In this document: one piece after another, positions 50,125-57,096 of the stretch
How the letters are laid out: every line of letters begins with the position of its first letter
Numbering within the stretch: the stretch's first letter is position 1
NCBI GenBank assembly: GCA_036258315.1
Contig: DATADX010000041.1
Span: 14,939-78,938 of the forward strand
Direction of reading: 5' to 3'
DNA length: 64,000 nucleotides
From: DASSYK01 sp036258315
Lineage (GTDB): Bacteria; Actinomycetota; Thermoleophilia; Solirubrobacterales; 70-9
Program-made: the position numbers and the translations under genes
Notes under the pieces: generated by a model
Database searches by the model: none
The model's input: only the letters and a program-made list of their open reading frames with translations
Told to the model about the DNA's origin: nothing

Positions 50125-50409
50125 ATGGCTGTGCTGATTACCTTCGAGTTCCAGGCGACTGCGGACCAGTACCGCGCGATCAACGAGAAGATGGACGTGG
50201 CGGCGAATCCGCCCGCCGGCCTGATCGTCCACGTAGCGGAGGACAGGGGTTCGACGATGAAGGTCCACGACGTCTGGGAGTCCGAGGAGGCGTACGAGAC
50301 CTTCGCGCAGGAGCGCCTCGGACCCGCGGTGGCCGAGGTGGTCGGCGAGGGGGGTGACGAGGAAACCCAACGCGATGTCCGGGAGGTGCACAACGTGATT
50401 CGCGGCTGA
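50125..50409 (+). CDS. Small dimeric alpha/beta-barrel (ABM-like) protein
   Basis: A 94-residue protein: MAVLITFEFQATADQYRAIN, GLIVHVAEDRGSTMKVHDVW and a final helix. The fold class is inferred from the beta-alpha-beta-beta pattern shared with antibiotic-biosynthesis-monooxygenase-like proteins, which are common and mostly uncharacterised in Actinobacteria. ATG 50125 starts inside a longer open frame; the start is fixed by the good N-terminus and the upstream promoter. Divergent from hisZ and convergent with murA, 10 nt away. Confidence 0.7.
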   Translation: MAVLITFEFQATADQYRAINEKMDVAANPPAGLIVHVAEDRGSTMKVHDVWESEEAYETFAQERLGPAVAEVVGEGGDEETQRDVREVHNVIRG

Positions 50410-50418
50410 CCCGCCGGC

Positions 50419-51723
50419 TCAGGCCGGGACGCGCTCGGAGGCGGCACGCTCGATCCGGGCGCCGAGCTCGCGCAGGCGCAGGTCGATCCGCTCGTAGCCG
50501 CGGTCGATCTGCACGATGTTGCCGATCTCCGAGGTGCCGTCGGCGGCGAGCGCCGCGATGAGCATCGCCATCCCCGCCCGGATGTCCGGGCTCTCCAGTC
50601 GCTCGCCGTGAAGCCGGCTCGGACCGCTGACGATCGCCCTGTGGGGATCGCACAGCGTGATCCGAGCGCCCATCGCGACGAGCTTGTCGACGAAGAACAG
50701 CCGGTTCTCGAACATCTTCTCGAAGATCAGGATCGTGCCGTCCGCCTGGGTCGCGAGCGCCAGCGCGATCGAGGTGAGGTCGGCGGGAAAGGCCGGCCAC
50801 GGGCCGTCGTCGATCTTCGGGATCGCGTCGCCCATGTCGTCCTTGACCGTCAGCTTCTGCTCGGGGGGGACGAGCACGTCGGGGCCCTCGACCATCGACT
50901 GCAGCCCGAGGCGCTTGAACTGCCGGCGAATTCCCTCGAGGTCCTCGGGGACCGTGTCGCGAATCCGGAGCTCCCCCCCGGTCGCGGCGGCGAGCGCCAT
51001 GAAGCTGGCGATCTCGATGTGGTCGGGGCAGATCCTGTGCTCCGCGCCGCCGAGCGTGTCGCGGCCGTGGACGGTCATCACATTCGAGCCGATCCCGTCG
51101 ACCTCGGCGCCCATCTTGCAAAGCAGCCGGGCGAGGTCCTGGACGTGCGGCTCGGAGGCTGCGTTGACGAGAGTCGTCGGGCCTGGCGTCAGGGCAGCGG
51201 CGAGCAGCGCGTTCTCCGTGCCCATCACCGAGGGCTCGTCCATGAAGATGCGTGTGGCCTTGAGCCCCTCGGCGGGAGCATCGAGCTCGATCCAGGTGTC
51301 GCCGCCGACCTTCGCCCCCATGTCCTTGAACGCGTCGAGGTGCGCGTCGAGGCGCCGCCGCCCGATCGTGTCGCCACCGGGCGGCGGGATCTTCGCCTCC
51401 CCGAATCGCGCCAGGAGCGGCCCCGCGGCCAGGAACGAGGCCCGGATCCGGCTCGCCGGGTCCTCGTCGACCTCGTGGTCCTCGTCGACCGACATTGCCT
51501 GGAGGCTGAGCTCGTTGTCGCCGGTCCATTGCACCGAGACGCCGAGGCCCTCGAGCAGGTCGAGCATCGCGTCGACGTCGCGGATCCGCGGCACGTTGCC
51601 GACCCGGAGCTCCTCGTCGGTGAGCAGGCAGGCGGCGAGGATCGGCAGGGCCGCGTTCTTGTTTCCCGCCGCGACGATCTCGCCCGACAGAGGGGTTCCG
51701 CCTTGGATCACGAACTTCTCCAT
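50419..51723 (-). CDS. murA: UDP-N-acetylglucosamine 1-carboxyvinyltransferase with Cys-to-Asp active site
   Basis: The first committed enzyme of peptidoglycan synthesis; it moves enolpyruvate from PEP to UDP-GlcNAc. Length 434 aa. Lys22 in NKNAALP and Arg92/Arg94 are as expected. The loop residue that is Cys115 in E. coli is Asp118 here (PPPGGDTIG). MurA with Asp at this place (for example Mycobacterium) is active but not alkylated by fosfomycin, so natural resistance is expected. ATG 51723 has TACCCT 8 nt upstream. Confidence 0.95.
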   Translation of the reverse strand: MEKFVIQGGTPLSGEIVAAGNKNAALPILAACLLTDEELRVGNVPRIRDVDAMLDLLEGLGVSVQWTGDNELSLQAMSVDEDHEVDEDPASRIRASFLAAGPLLARFGEAKIPPPGGDTIGRRRLDAHLDAFKDMGAKVGGDTWIELDAPAEGLKATRIFMDEPSVMGTENALLAAALTPGPTTLVNAASEPHVQDLARLLCKMGAEVDGIGSNVMTVHGRDTLGGAEHRICPDHIEIASFMALAAATGGELRIRDTVPEDLEGIRRQFKRLGLQSMVEGPDVLVPPEQKLTVKDDMGDAIPKIDDGPWPAFPADLTSIALALATQADGTILIFEKMFENRLFFVDKLVAMGARITLCDPHRAIVSGPSRLHGERLESPDIRAGMAMLIAALAADGTSEIGNIVQIDRGYERIDLRLRELGARIERAASERVPA

Positions 51724-51730
51724 CGCCGTC

Positions 51731-51737
51731 TAGGGTA
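51731..51737. promoter_or_regulatory. Shared -10 element for divergent murA and HD gene
   Basis: TAGGGTA reads as TAGGGT on plus (11 nt before ATG 51748) and as TACCCT on minus (8 nt before ATG 51723). The two start codons are only 24 nt apart, so one A/T island must serve both directions. Confidence 0.45.
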
Positions 51738-51747
51738 ATCGCGCGCG

Positions 51748-52350
51748 ATGACCGAGGTTTCACGGGACGATGCATGGCAGCTGGTCACCGAGTGGGTCGA
51801 GTCCGACTCGCTCCGGAAGCACCTGCTCGGGGTCGAGGCGGCGATGCGAGCCTACGCCCGCAAGTGGGACGAGGACGAGGAGCTCTATGCGGTCACCGGG
51901 CTCGTCCACGACCTCGACTACGAGCGCTATCCCGACCTCGACACCGGGCACCCACGCCACGCGCTCAAGGAGCTCGAGCGACGCCAGTACCCGGGCGAGG
52001 TCATTGATGCTGTGGCCGGGCACGCCGAGTTCCTCGAGGTGCCGCGCGAGACGACGCTCGCCAAGACGCTCTACGCCGTCGACGAGCTGTCGGGGTTCAT
52101 CGCCGCCTGCGCACTCGTGCGGCCGACGGGGATCGAGGGGATGAAGCCGAAGTCGGTGAAGAAGAAGCTGAAGCAGCCTTCGTTCGCGGCCGCGGTGGAC
52201 CGCGACCAGGTCCAGCGCGGGATCGACGAGCTCGGCGTCGACCCGGACGAGCACATGGCCTTGATCATCGCCGCGCTCACCGAGCGCGCTGACGAGCTCG
52301 GGCTTGCCCCCCGCGAGAGCGGCGGGGAGGCGGACGGAGCCGACGCTTGA
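51748..52350 (+). CDS. HD-domain phosphohydrolase
   Basis: A 200-residue cytosolic HD-superfamily protein. Metal ligands: His25 (SLRKHLLGVE), His53-Asp54 (GLVHDLDYERYPD), a later His in GHAEFLEVP and Asp in AVDELSGFI. Family members hydrolyse nucleotides or phosphodiesters; the substrate is unknown. Its TGA overlaps a possible TTG start of the next gene. Lys-rich patch SVKKKLKQ near residue 135. Confidence 0.85.
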   Translation: MTEVSRDDAWQLVTEWVESDSLRKHLLGVEAAMRAYARKWDEDEELYAVTGLVHDLDYERYPDLDTGHPRHALKELERRQYPGEVIDAVAGHAEFLEVPRETTLAKTLYAVDELSGFIAACALVRPTGIEGMKPKSVKKKLKQPSFAAAVDRDQVQRGIDELGVDPDEHMALIIAALTERADELGLAPRESGGEADGADA

Positions 52351-52358
52351 GGCGCTGG

Positions 52359-53438
52359 ATGAAGGTGGCCCTCGCCATCCTGGCGGGGATCGTCGCGCTG
52401 CTGATCCTGAACGCGATCACGGTCTCGAACGAGACCGGGGACGCCGAGCGCAACGTCGAGGACGCCGAGCTGATCGACACCTCGAGCGGCACGATCCAGG
52501 TGCTCGACGAGGGCGGCTCGGTCGAGTCGCCGATCGTGCTGATCCACTGCTACGCCGGCTCGTTGCGCTGGTGGGACGAGCTCGCCCCGCTCCTCACCGA
52601 GGGCCACCGCGTGATCCGAGTCGACCTGCTCGGCTACGGCGGCTCCGACAAACCGGGCACGGGCTATGCGATCGAGGACCAGGCGCGTGCCGTCGCGGAA
52701 GCGCTCGCCGAGCTCGACGTCGAGGACGCGACGCTAGTGGGCCACTCCCTCGGCGCCTCGGTGGCGACGGCGGTAGCCGAGCTGAGCCCGGACCTGGCGG
52801 CGAGGATCGTCAACATCGACCAGGCTGCGGACAGCAGCTTCGAGGACCTGTCCTTCGCGGCGGACCTCGGCTATACGCCGGTGGTCGGAGAGGCGATGAT
52901 GCGGCTCGCTGACATCGCTCCCAGCTCGATGGTCCGCGACGAATACGGGATCGCCTTCGCACCCGGCTTCAACATCGCGAGCGGCTTCGAGAACCCCGAC
53001 CAGGTGGTGGACGACTTCGACGCGATGACCTACACGTCCTTCGAGGAGAGCGCCGATGCCGACGACGACTACACGGCCGCGCGGCCGCTCGACGACCGGC
53101 TCAGCGCGCTGCAGATCCCGTTGCTCGTCATCTTCGGCGCCGAGGACCAAGCCTACGACGCCGAACCGGCGATCGAGCGCTACGAGGACATCGAGGGCGC
53201 GCAGCTCGAGCTGATCGACGGAGCCGGGCACTCCCCGAACGTCGAGACACCCGAGCAGGTGGCGCCGCTGATCCTCGCCTTCGCCGAGCAGCCGACCCCC
53301 GAGCAGCTCCAGGCGGCTGCTGCGAGGAAGGCCGCCGCGAAGAAGCGCAGGGCGGCGGCGCAGCGGGCCGCGCGGAAGGCGAAGCGGCCGAAGCGGCCCG
53401 ACAACGCCCCGCCGAACAAGGCCGAGCCGGGCAAGTAG
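52359..53438 (+). CDS. Membrane-anchored alpha/beta hydrolase with basic tail
   Basis: A 359-residue protein: TM/signal anchor at 4-20, alpha/beta-hydrolase core with GHSLG at 128-132 (Ser130), Asp in FGAEDQAYD and His in GAGHSPN, then a roughly 55-residue Ala/Lys/Arg-rich helical tail (RKAAAKKRRAAAQRAARKAK). ATG 52359 is chosen because GAGG lies 6 nt upstream; TTG 52347 overlapping the HD stop (TTGA) is the alternative. The enzyme probably faces outside; the substrate is unknown. The hairpin at 53450-53473 follows 11 nt after the stop. Confidence 0.83.
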   Translation: MKVALAILAGIVALLILNAITVSNETGDAERNVEDAELIDTSSGTIQVLDEGGSVESPIVLIHCYAGSLRWWDELAPLLTEGHRVIRVDLLGYGGSDKPGTGYAIEDQARAVAEALAELDVEDATLVGHSLGASVATAVAELSPDLAARIVNIDQAADSSFEDLSFAADLGYTPVVGEAMMRLADIAPSSMVRDEYGIAFAPGFNIASGFENPDQVVDDFDAMTYTSFEESADADDDYTAARPLDDRLSALQIPLLVIFGAEDQAYDAEPAIERYEDIEGAQLELIDGAGHSPNVETPEQVAPLILAFAEQPTPEQLQAAAARKAAAKKRRAAAQRAARKAKRPKRPDNAPPNKAEPGK

Positions 53439-53442
53439 GGGA

Positions 53443-53609
53443 GCAAACAAAGGGCCCGGTCACCCGGGCCCTTCGTCTTGGATTGGCCTCGCGGCCTTTC
53501 CTCAGGTCAGACCTCGCGGTCCTTCCTTCCGGATCCGCCTTGCGGCTTTACCGACGAAGAATTGACCTTTCGGTGTTCTCCGCAAGAGACGACTTGCGTC
53601 GTTCCTTGT
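53443..53609 (-). ncRNA. Candidate small RNA: array of six GNRA-capped hairpins
   Basis: This gap is visibly less GC-rich than its neighbours and no convincing protein is coded there. On the minus strand a promoter is followed by six hairpins with loops GCAA (53602-53589), GAAA (53574-53565), GCAA (53546-53537), GCGA (53521-53510), GCGA (53496-53485) and GUGA in the terminator (53473-53450). Loop centres are 25-29 nt apart. Most hairpins are preceded by purine-rich linkers (AAGGA, GGAGAA, GGAAGGAA, GAGGAAA). The first hairpin competes with an alternative 6-bp helix (53586-53581 with 53598-53593). Size about 165 nt. I do not recognise the family. Confidence 0.6.
53450..53473 (-). terminator. 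Intrinsic terminator, minus direction (possibly both)
   Basis: AAGGGCCCGG, loop GTGA, CCGGGCCCTT on the minus strand, followed by TTTGTTTGC: a 10-bp stem and a T-rich tail. On the plus strand the tail is TTCGTCTTGG, weaker, so it mainly ends the minus-strand small RNA but may also stop the hydrolase transcript. Confidence 0.75.
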
Positions 53610-53616
53610 GCAGAGC

Positions 53617-53645
53617 AACGTACGCTCCGGTGCACGACTCGTCAA
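53617..53645 (-). promoter_or_regulatory. Promoter of the candidate small RNA
   Basis: TTGACG (53645-53640), exactly 17 nt, TACGTT (53622-53617), giving a start near 53609-53610. This is the best sigma-70-type promoter seen in the window and it does not lead into a protein gene: the first hairpin begins 7 nt after the start. Confidence 0.65.
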
Positions 53646-53716
53646 GTGGCTGTGAAGGGTCGATTCCGCAATCTGCGGGATTCGGCGACTCCCCGCGGTG
53701 AGATCGAGGTAACGGC

Positions 53717-54046
53717 TCAGCGCCAGCGCCCGCCGGCCTTGGCCCACTCGACCATGTGATCGACCGAGCAGAAGCCGTCCGCGACGCGGTAGTCGCCGCG
53801 GTGTCGGACGAGCAGCACGTGCACGTCGCCGAGCTCGGCGTCGCAGTGCGAGCAGCGGCTCACCTCCTCGTCGAGGTTGGCCGGCTCGGTGAGCGTGCCC
53901 GCCTCCCAGTGGGCAGCCTGGAGCGCCCACGGAATCGTGTGCTCGAGTCGGCAGAAGACCGCGCGGCGCTCCCCGGCCGGCTCGTAGGCGCGAAACCCGT
54001 CGTCCGCCTCGACCTCGACCCCGCACCAGGTACAACTCTCCGCCAT
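53717..54046 (-). CDS. Small Cys-rich, zinc-ribbon-like hypothetical protein
   Basis: A 109-residue protein with CTWCG at 5-9, FCRLEH near 40, SRCSHCDAELG near 70-79 and a late FCSVDHMVEWA, a spacing suggesting two zinc sites. VEVEADDGFRAYEPAGERRA is a further recognisable segment. Not matched to a named family. ATG 54046 shares bases with the ATG of the divergent dehydrogenase gene (CCATGG). TATCCT lies 10 nt upstream. Confidence 0.7.
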   Translation of the reverse strand: MAESCTWCGVEVEADDGFRAYEPAGERRAVFCRLEHTIPWALQAAHWEAGTLTEPANLDEEVSRCSHCDAELGDVHVLLVRHRGDYRVADGFCSVDHMVEWAKAGGRWR

Positions 54047-55130
54047 GGCGGCGTTGAGGATAGTCGTGCTCGAGGGAGACCAGACGGGCCAGGAGCTGCT
54101 GGAGCAGGCGCTGCGGGTGCTCGAGCCCGACGTGCTCGGCCTGGAGGTCGGGCTGGAGCGCCTCGACCTCTCGCTCGAGAACAGGCGCGCGACCCGGAAC
54201 GGAGTCTGCGAGGAGGCTGCGGCGGCGATGGTCGCCGCGGGCCTCGGCCTGAAGGCGGCGACGATCACCCCCGAGGGCGCCGACGACGTCGGCAGCCCCA
54301 ACCGCCTGATCCGCGAGGGGATCGACGGGAAGGTGATCGTGCGGACCGGCCGGCGGATCCCCGGCGTCACCCCGCTCGGCGGGATCCACCACCCGATCTC
54401 CGTGGTCCGGATGGCGGTCGAGGACGCCTACGGCGCGAAGCAGTGGCGCGAGGCTCAGGGCGGTGAGGATGGGAGGCGCGACGAGGCCGCCTACCGACTC
54501 GAGGTGATCCACCGGTCGAACTGCCGCGCCGTCTGCGAGTACGCGTTCCGGAGGGCGGACAAGACCGGCGGCAAGGTCTACGGTGGGCCGAAGTGGACGG
54601 TCAGCCCCGTCTACGAGGGGATGCTGAAGGAGGAGATGGACGCGGCGGCCGAACGCCACACCGACACCCCCTACGAGCCGCTCCTGATCGATGCGACCTA
54701 CGCCGGGCTGATCAGCGGCCGCGCGGACACCCCGCTCGTGATCCCGTCGCTGAACCGCGACGGCGACCTCCTCTCCGACCTGGTCCTGCCCCTGTTCGGC
54801 TCGATCGCCGGCGCCGAGTCGATCCTGCTCTCGCTCGACGAGGAGCTGCGGCCGCGGGTCGCGATGGCGGAGGCGCCGCACGGGACCGCGCCGGCGCTCG
54901 AGGGAAAGGACGTCGCGAACCCGATGGCGATGATCCTCGCGATCGGGGCGCTGCTCGACTTCGCGGCCGAGGCCGGCCACGGGGAAGCGCGGGCCGCCTC
55001 CGAGGCGGTCTACGCCGCCGTGATGGAGGCGACGGCCGACGGCATCCGCACCCCCGACCTCAAGGGTCACGCATCGACGACGGAGTTCACCGACGCCGTG
55101 ATCGAGCGCGTGCGAGCACGGCTGGGCTGA
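54045..55130 (+). CDS. Isocitrate/isopropylmalate dehydrogenase-family protein
   Basis: A 361-residue beta-decarboxylating dehydrogenase-like protein. Seen: LEGDQTGQELLEQALRVL, NRLIREGIDGKVIVRTGRRI, the Tyr/Lys active region (EYAFRRADKTGG), LIDATYAGLISGRADTPLV, the SLNRDGDLLSDLVLPLFGSI metal/NAD block and EAPHGTAPALEGKDVANP. It departs from LeuB and Icd in the N-terminal substrate loop, so 3-isopropylmalate, isocitrate, tartrate or homoisocitrate are all possible. ATG 54045 overlaps the divergent gene's ATG; TACAAC 8 nt upstream suggests a leaderless mRNA. Confidence 0.85.
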   Translation: MAALRIVVLEGDQTGQELLEQALRVLEPDVLGLEVGLERLDLSLENRRATRNGVCEEAAAAMVAAGLGLKAATITPEGADDVGSPNRLIREGIDGKVIVRTGRRIPGVTPLGGIHHPISVVRMAVEDAYGAKQWREAQGGEDGRRDEAAYRLEVIHRSNCRAVCEYAFRRADKTGGKVYGGPKWTVSPVYEGMLKEEMDAAAERHTDTPYEPLLIDATYAGLISGRADTPLVIPSLNRDGDLLSDLVLPLFGSIAGAESILLSLDEELRPRVAMAEAPHGTAPALEGKDVANPMAMILAIGALLDFAAEAGHGEARAASEAVYAAVMEATADGIRTPDLKGHASTTEFTDAVIERVRARLG

Positions 55131-55156
55131 GCCGGCGGCTGGCCCTCCTCCCCAGT

Positions 55157-55408
55157 TCAGTGAGCGGCGGCCGGCGGGCGCCCGCGCAAAACCTGCACCA
55201 GCCCCCAGGCCGAGACGAGCGCCCAGACGAACTCGAGCGCGAAGAAGCCCCAGTCCCGCGCATCGAGAGCGACGACGGCGAGCACGGCCGCGCCGACGAG
55301 GTTGAGGGCGAGGTAGACCCGCGAGTGGGGCGACATCGCATCGAGCTGCGTGGCGCCGAAGGCGATCAGGATCAGGATCGCGCCGGCGATCTGCGGTATT
55401 TGGTCCAT
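55157..55408 (-). CDS. Small membrane protein (CBU_0592-like)
   Basis: An 83-residue protein with three hydrophobic segments: IPQIAGAILILIAFGATQLD, YLALNLVGAAVLAVVAL and FFALEFVWALVSAWGLVQVL. This pattern matches a family of small bacterial membrane proteins of unknown role. ATG 55408 has TATCCT (55420-55415) 6 nt upstream, so it is probably leaderless. Confidence 0.75.
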   Translation of the reverse strand: MDQIPQIAGAILILIAFGATQLDAMSPHSRVYLALNLVGAAVLAVVALDARDWGFFALEFVWALVSAWGLVQVLRGRPPAAAH

Positions 55409-55519
55409 CGTCTGAGGATATGGATCGCGCCGCGCCCGGCGGCTCTCCGATCGCTTACGCGTGATCTGGAAACCCGCTGCTCTGCATGGAGAGCGACACC
55501 TTTCCGGGATACTGCGGCG

Positions 55520-55966
55520 ATGTCGCAGGAGAATGTGGAGGTCGTCCGCGCGATGTATGAGCACTGGGCTCGTGGTGACTTTCCTGCGAGCTTCATCGAC
55601 TCCGACGTCAAGCATTCGCGGATCGGCGCCCAAACCCCGGACATGGAGGGTGAATGGCGGGGTATCGAAGCCCTCTCGCGTGAGATGGTCGAGTACCTCC
55701 ACGCGTTCACCGACCTACGGATCGAGGCAGAAGAGATCATCGACCTCGACGACGATCGCGTCCTGGTGCTGTCTCGGCACACCGCGCGAGGCAAGCTGAG
55801 CGGCGCGCCTATCGACCACGAGCTCGGAGACCTGTTCACGCTGCGCGCGGGCAAGGTGGTGCGCTACGACTCCTATTGGGATCGTGCCGAGGCGATGAAA
55901 ACCGTCGGGCTGTCGGAGACCCCATCGAGAGATACTGGGCGGGGATATGTCGGAGGAGAACGTTGA
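55520..55966 (+). CDS. SnoaL/NTF2-like protein
   Basis: A 148-residue cone-shaped alpha+beta-barrel protein. MSQENVEVVRAMYEHWARGD begins the first helix; a helical bundle and curved sheet follow (GIEALSREMVEYLHAFTDLR, DLFTLRAGKVVRYDSYWD). Such proteins bind small ligands or act as isomerases; no catalytic set can be named. The last 15 residues (ETPSRDTGRGYVGGER) run over the start of a second, broken copy, so the natural stop may have been lost. Confidence 0.82.
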   Translation: MSQENVEVVRAMYEHWARGDFPASFIDSDVKHSRIGAQTPDMEGEWRGIEALSREMVEYLHAFTDLRIEAEEIIDLDDDRVLVLSRHTARGKLSGAPIDHELGDLFTLRAGKVVRYDSYWDRAEAMKTVGLSETPSRDTGRGYVGGER

Positions 55967-56024
55967 GATCGTGCGTCGTCTCCACGAGACGGCGCTGCGG
56001 GCGCCTCTTCCGAGAGCGGTATGA
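55947..56024 (+). pseudogene. Truncated second SnoaL-like copy
   Basis: MSEENVEIVRRLHETALRAP matches the N-terminus of the preceding SnoaL-like protein (MSQENVEVVRAMYEHWARGD) but stops after 25 codons (55947-56024). It lies in another frame and overlaps the end of the first gene by 20 nt. The rest of the domain is missing. Tandem duplication followed by deletion is the simplest reading. Confidence 0.65.
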
Positions 56025-56072
56025 GCCACGCCATACCCAAGTTCCCGCGTTGCGGAGTCGGGGAAATCCCTA

Positions 56073-56573
56073 CTAGACGATCGGCTCGTCCGCTGAGGAC
56101 GGGGCCTCGTCGGTGTTGACGACCCGCACCCATTCGATGATCAGCCCGTCCTCGATCACGAACGCCGTCTTCGCTGTGTTCCCGGTCCCCGAGCCGCACT
56201 CCCCCTCCCCCGGCCGCTCGGTCAGCTCGAAGCTGGCGATCGTGAATCGCCCGACGGCCTCGGCCTCGGTCAGCTTCGCGCCGCAAGGCAGCGCCTCGTT
56301 GAAGGCGATCACCTGCTCACGGGTCGACAGCTGCAGCGGCGGGGTTCCGTTCTGGGCGACGCTCGGAACCTCGAAGTAGTCGGCGGCCGTGGCGACGTCG
56401 CCCTCGCGCAGCGCACTCGACCACTCGTCGATCACGCGCGCCGCCTCGGGATCGGCGTCGCCCGGGATCTCGGCCGCGCCGCCCGAGTCGCCGGCTCCGC
56501 CGTCTCCGCCGCCACACGCGGCGAGGAGGAGGACGACGGTCGCCGCTGCGAGCGCGCCGGGCATGAACCGCAT
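56073..56573 (-). CDS. Lipoprotein, NTF2/SnoaL-like outer domain
   Basis: A 166-residue lipoprotein: signal peptide with lipobox LLAAC (Cys20), a Gly/Asp linker, then one domain (ARVIDEWSSALREGDVATAA, FVIEDGLIIEWVRV) that resembles NTF2-like sensor domains. A Cys pair (ALPCGAK and GEGECGSG) may form a disulfide. Processing would need LspA, encoded at 34.8 kb. ATG 56573 is the start; the role is unknown. Confidence 0.8.
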   Translation of the reverse strand: MRFMPGALAAATVVLLLAACGGGDGGAGDSGGAAEIPGDADPEAARVIDEWSSALREGDVATAADYFEVPSVAQNGTPPLQLSTREQVIAFNEALPCGAKLTEAEAVGRFTIASFELTERPGEGECGSGTGNTAKTAFVIEDGLIIEWVRVVNTDEAPSSADEPIV

Positions 56574-56585
56574 ACGACCATTTTC

Positions 56586-57095
56586 TCAGGCGAGCTCAAC
56601 GTGCCGTAGGCGCAGCCGGCCCGGCTCCGGCCCAGCCGAGCCGACCCCCATCGTGTGGCCCGGCGCCCGGCGTCGCTCGGTAGGGCTGCCCGGGTTGAAG
56701 ATCTGAAATCCGCCGCGGCTCTCGTGTAGGGGTAGATGCGAGTGCCCGAAGATCACCGCGTCCGCCTCGGGGAACTCGGCCCTCAGCCGGTCCATCCTCC
56801 CTCGCGCCGGCCCGGCGTCGTGGATCATCGCGACCTCCGCGCCGCCCGCCTCGAAGCTGACCGTTGCGGGCAGCTCGCGGCGGATCTCAGGGCTGTCCAC
56901 GTTGCCGTGCACGGCGACGACGGGGCCGATCATGCGCAGCATCTCGAGCACCGACAGGTCACTGAAATCCCCGGCGTGGACGATCAGGTCTGCTCCGGAG
57001 AGGAGCTCGAGGCAGCGCTCGGGGAGGGCGCGGGCGCCGCGGGGCATGTGTGTGTCGGCGACGATCGCGAGCGTGACGGCGTCCGCGCCGCCCAC
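56586..57095 (-). CDS. YfcE/MJ0936-family metallophosphoesterase
   Basis: A 169-residue calcineurin-like phosphodiesterase. Metal ligands: VADTHMPRG (Asp, His), VHAGDFSD, AVHGNVDS, IHDAG and FGHSHLPLHE, in the usual order. It hydrolyses phosphodiesters in relatives; the substrate is unknown. GTG 57095 is chosen since it lies just past the GST stop; an upstream frame extension would overlap that gene. Confidence 0.88.
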   Translation of the reverse strand: MGGADAVTLAIVADTHMPRGARALPERCLELLSGADLIVHAGDFSDLSVLEMLRMIGPVVAVHGNVDSPEIRRELPATVSFEAGGAEVAMIHDAGPARGRMDRLRAEFPEADAVIFGHSHLPLHESRGGFQIFNPGSPTERRRAPGHTMGVGSAGPEPGRLRLRHVELA

Positions 57096-57096
57096 G

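Noticed and set aside
53502..53650. Minus-strand short basic peptide ending KEGPRGLT
   Set aside because: The frame has no convincing start or ribosome site, and its basic composition follows from the repeated GCC-GNRA-GGC hairpins.
53478..53759. Plus-strand 93-residue reading frame in the hairpin region
   Set aside because: Cys-rich, no recognisable fold, starts inside the terminator flank, and the same DNA is better explained by regularly spaced hairpins on the other strand.
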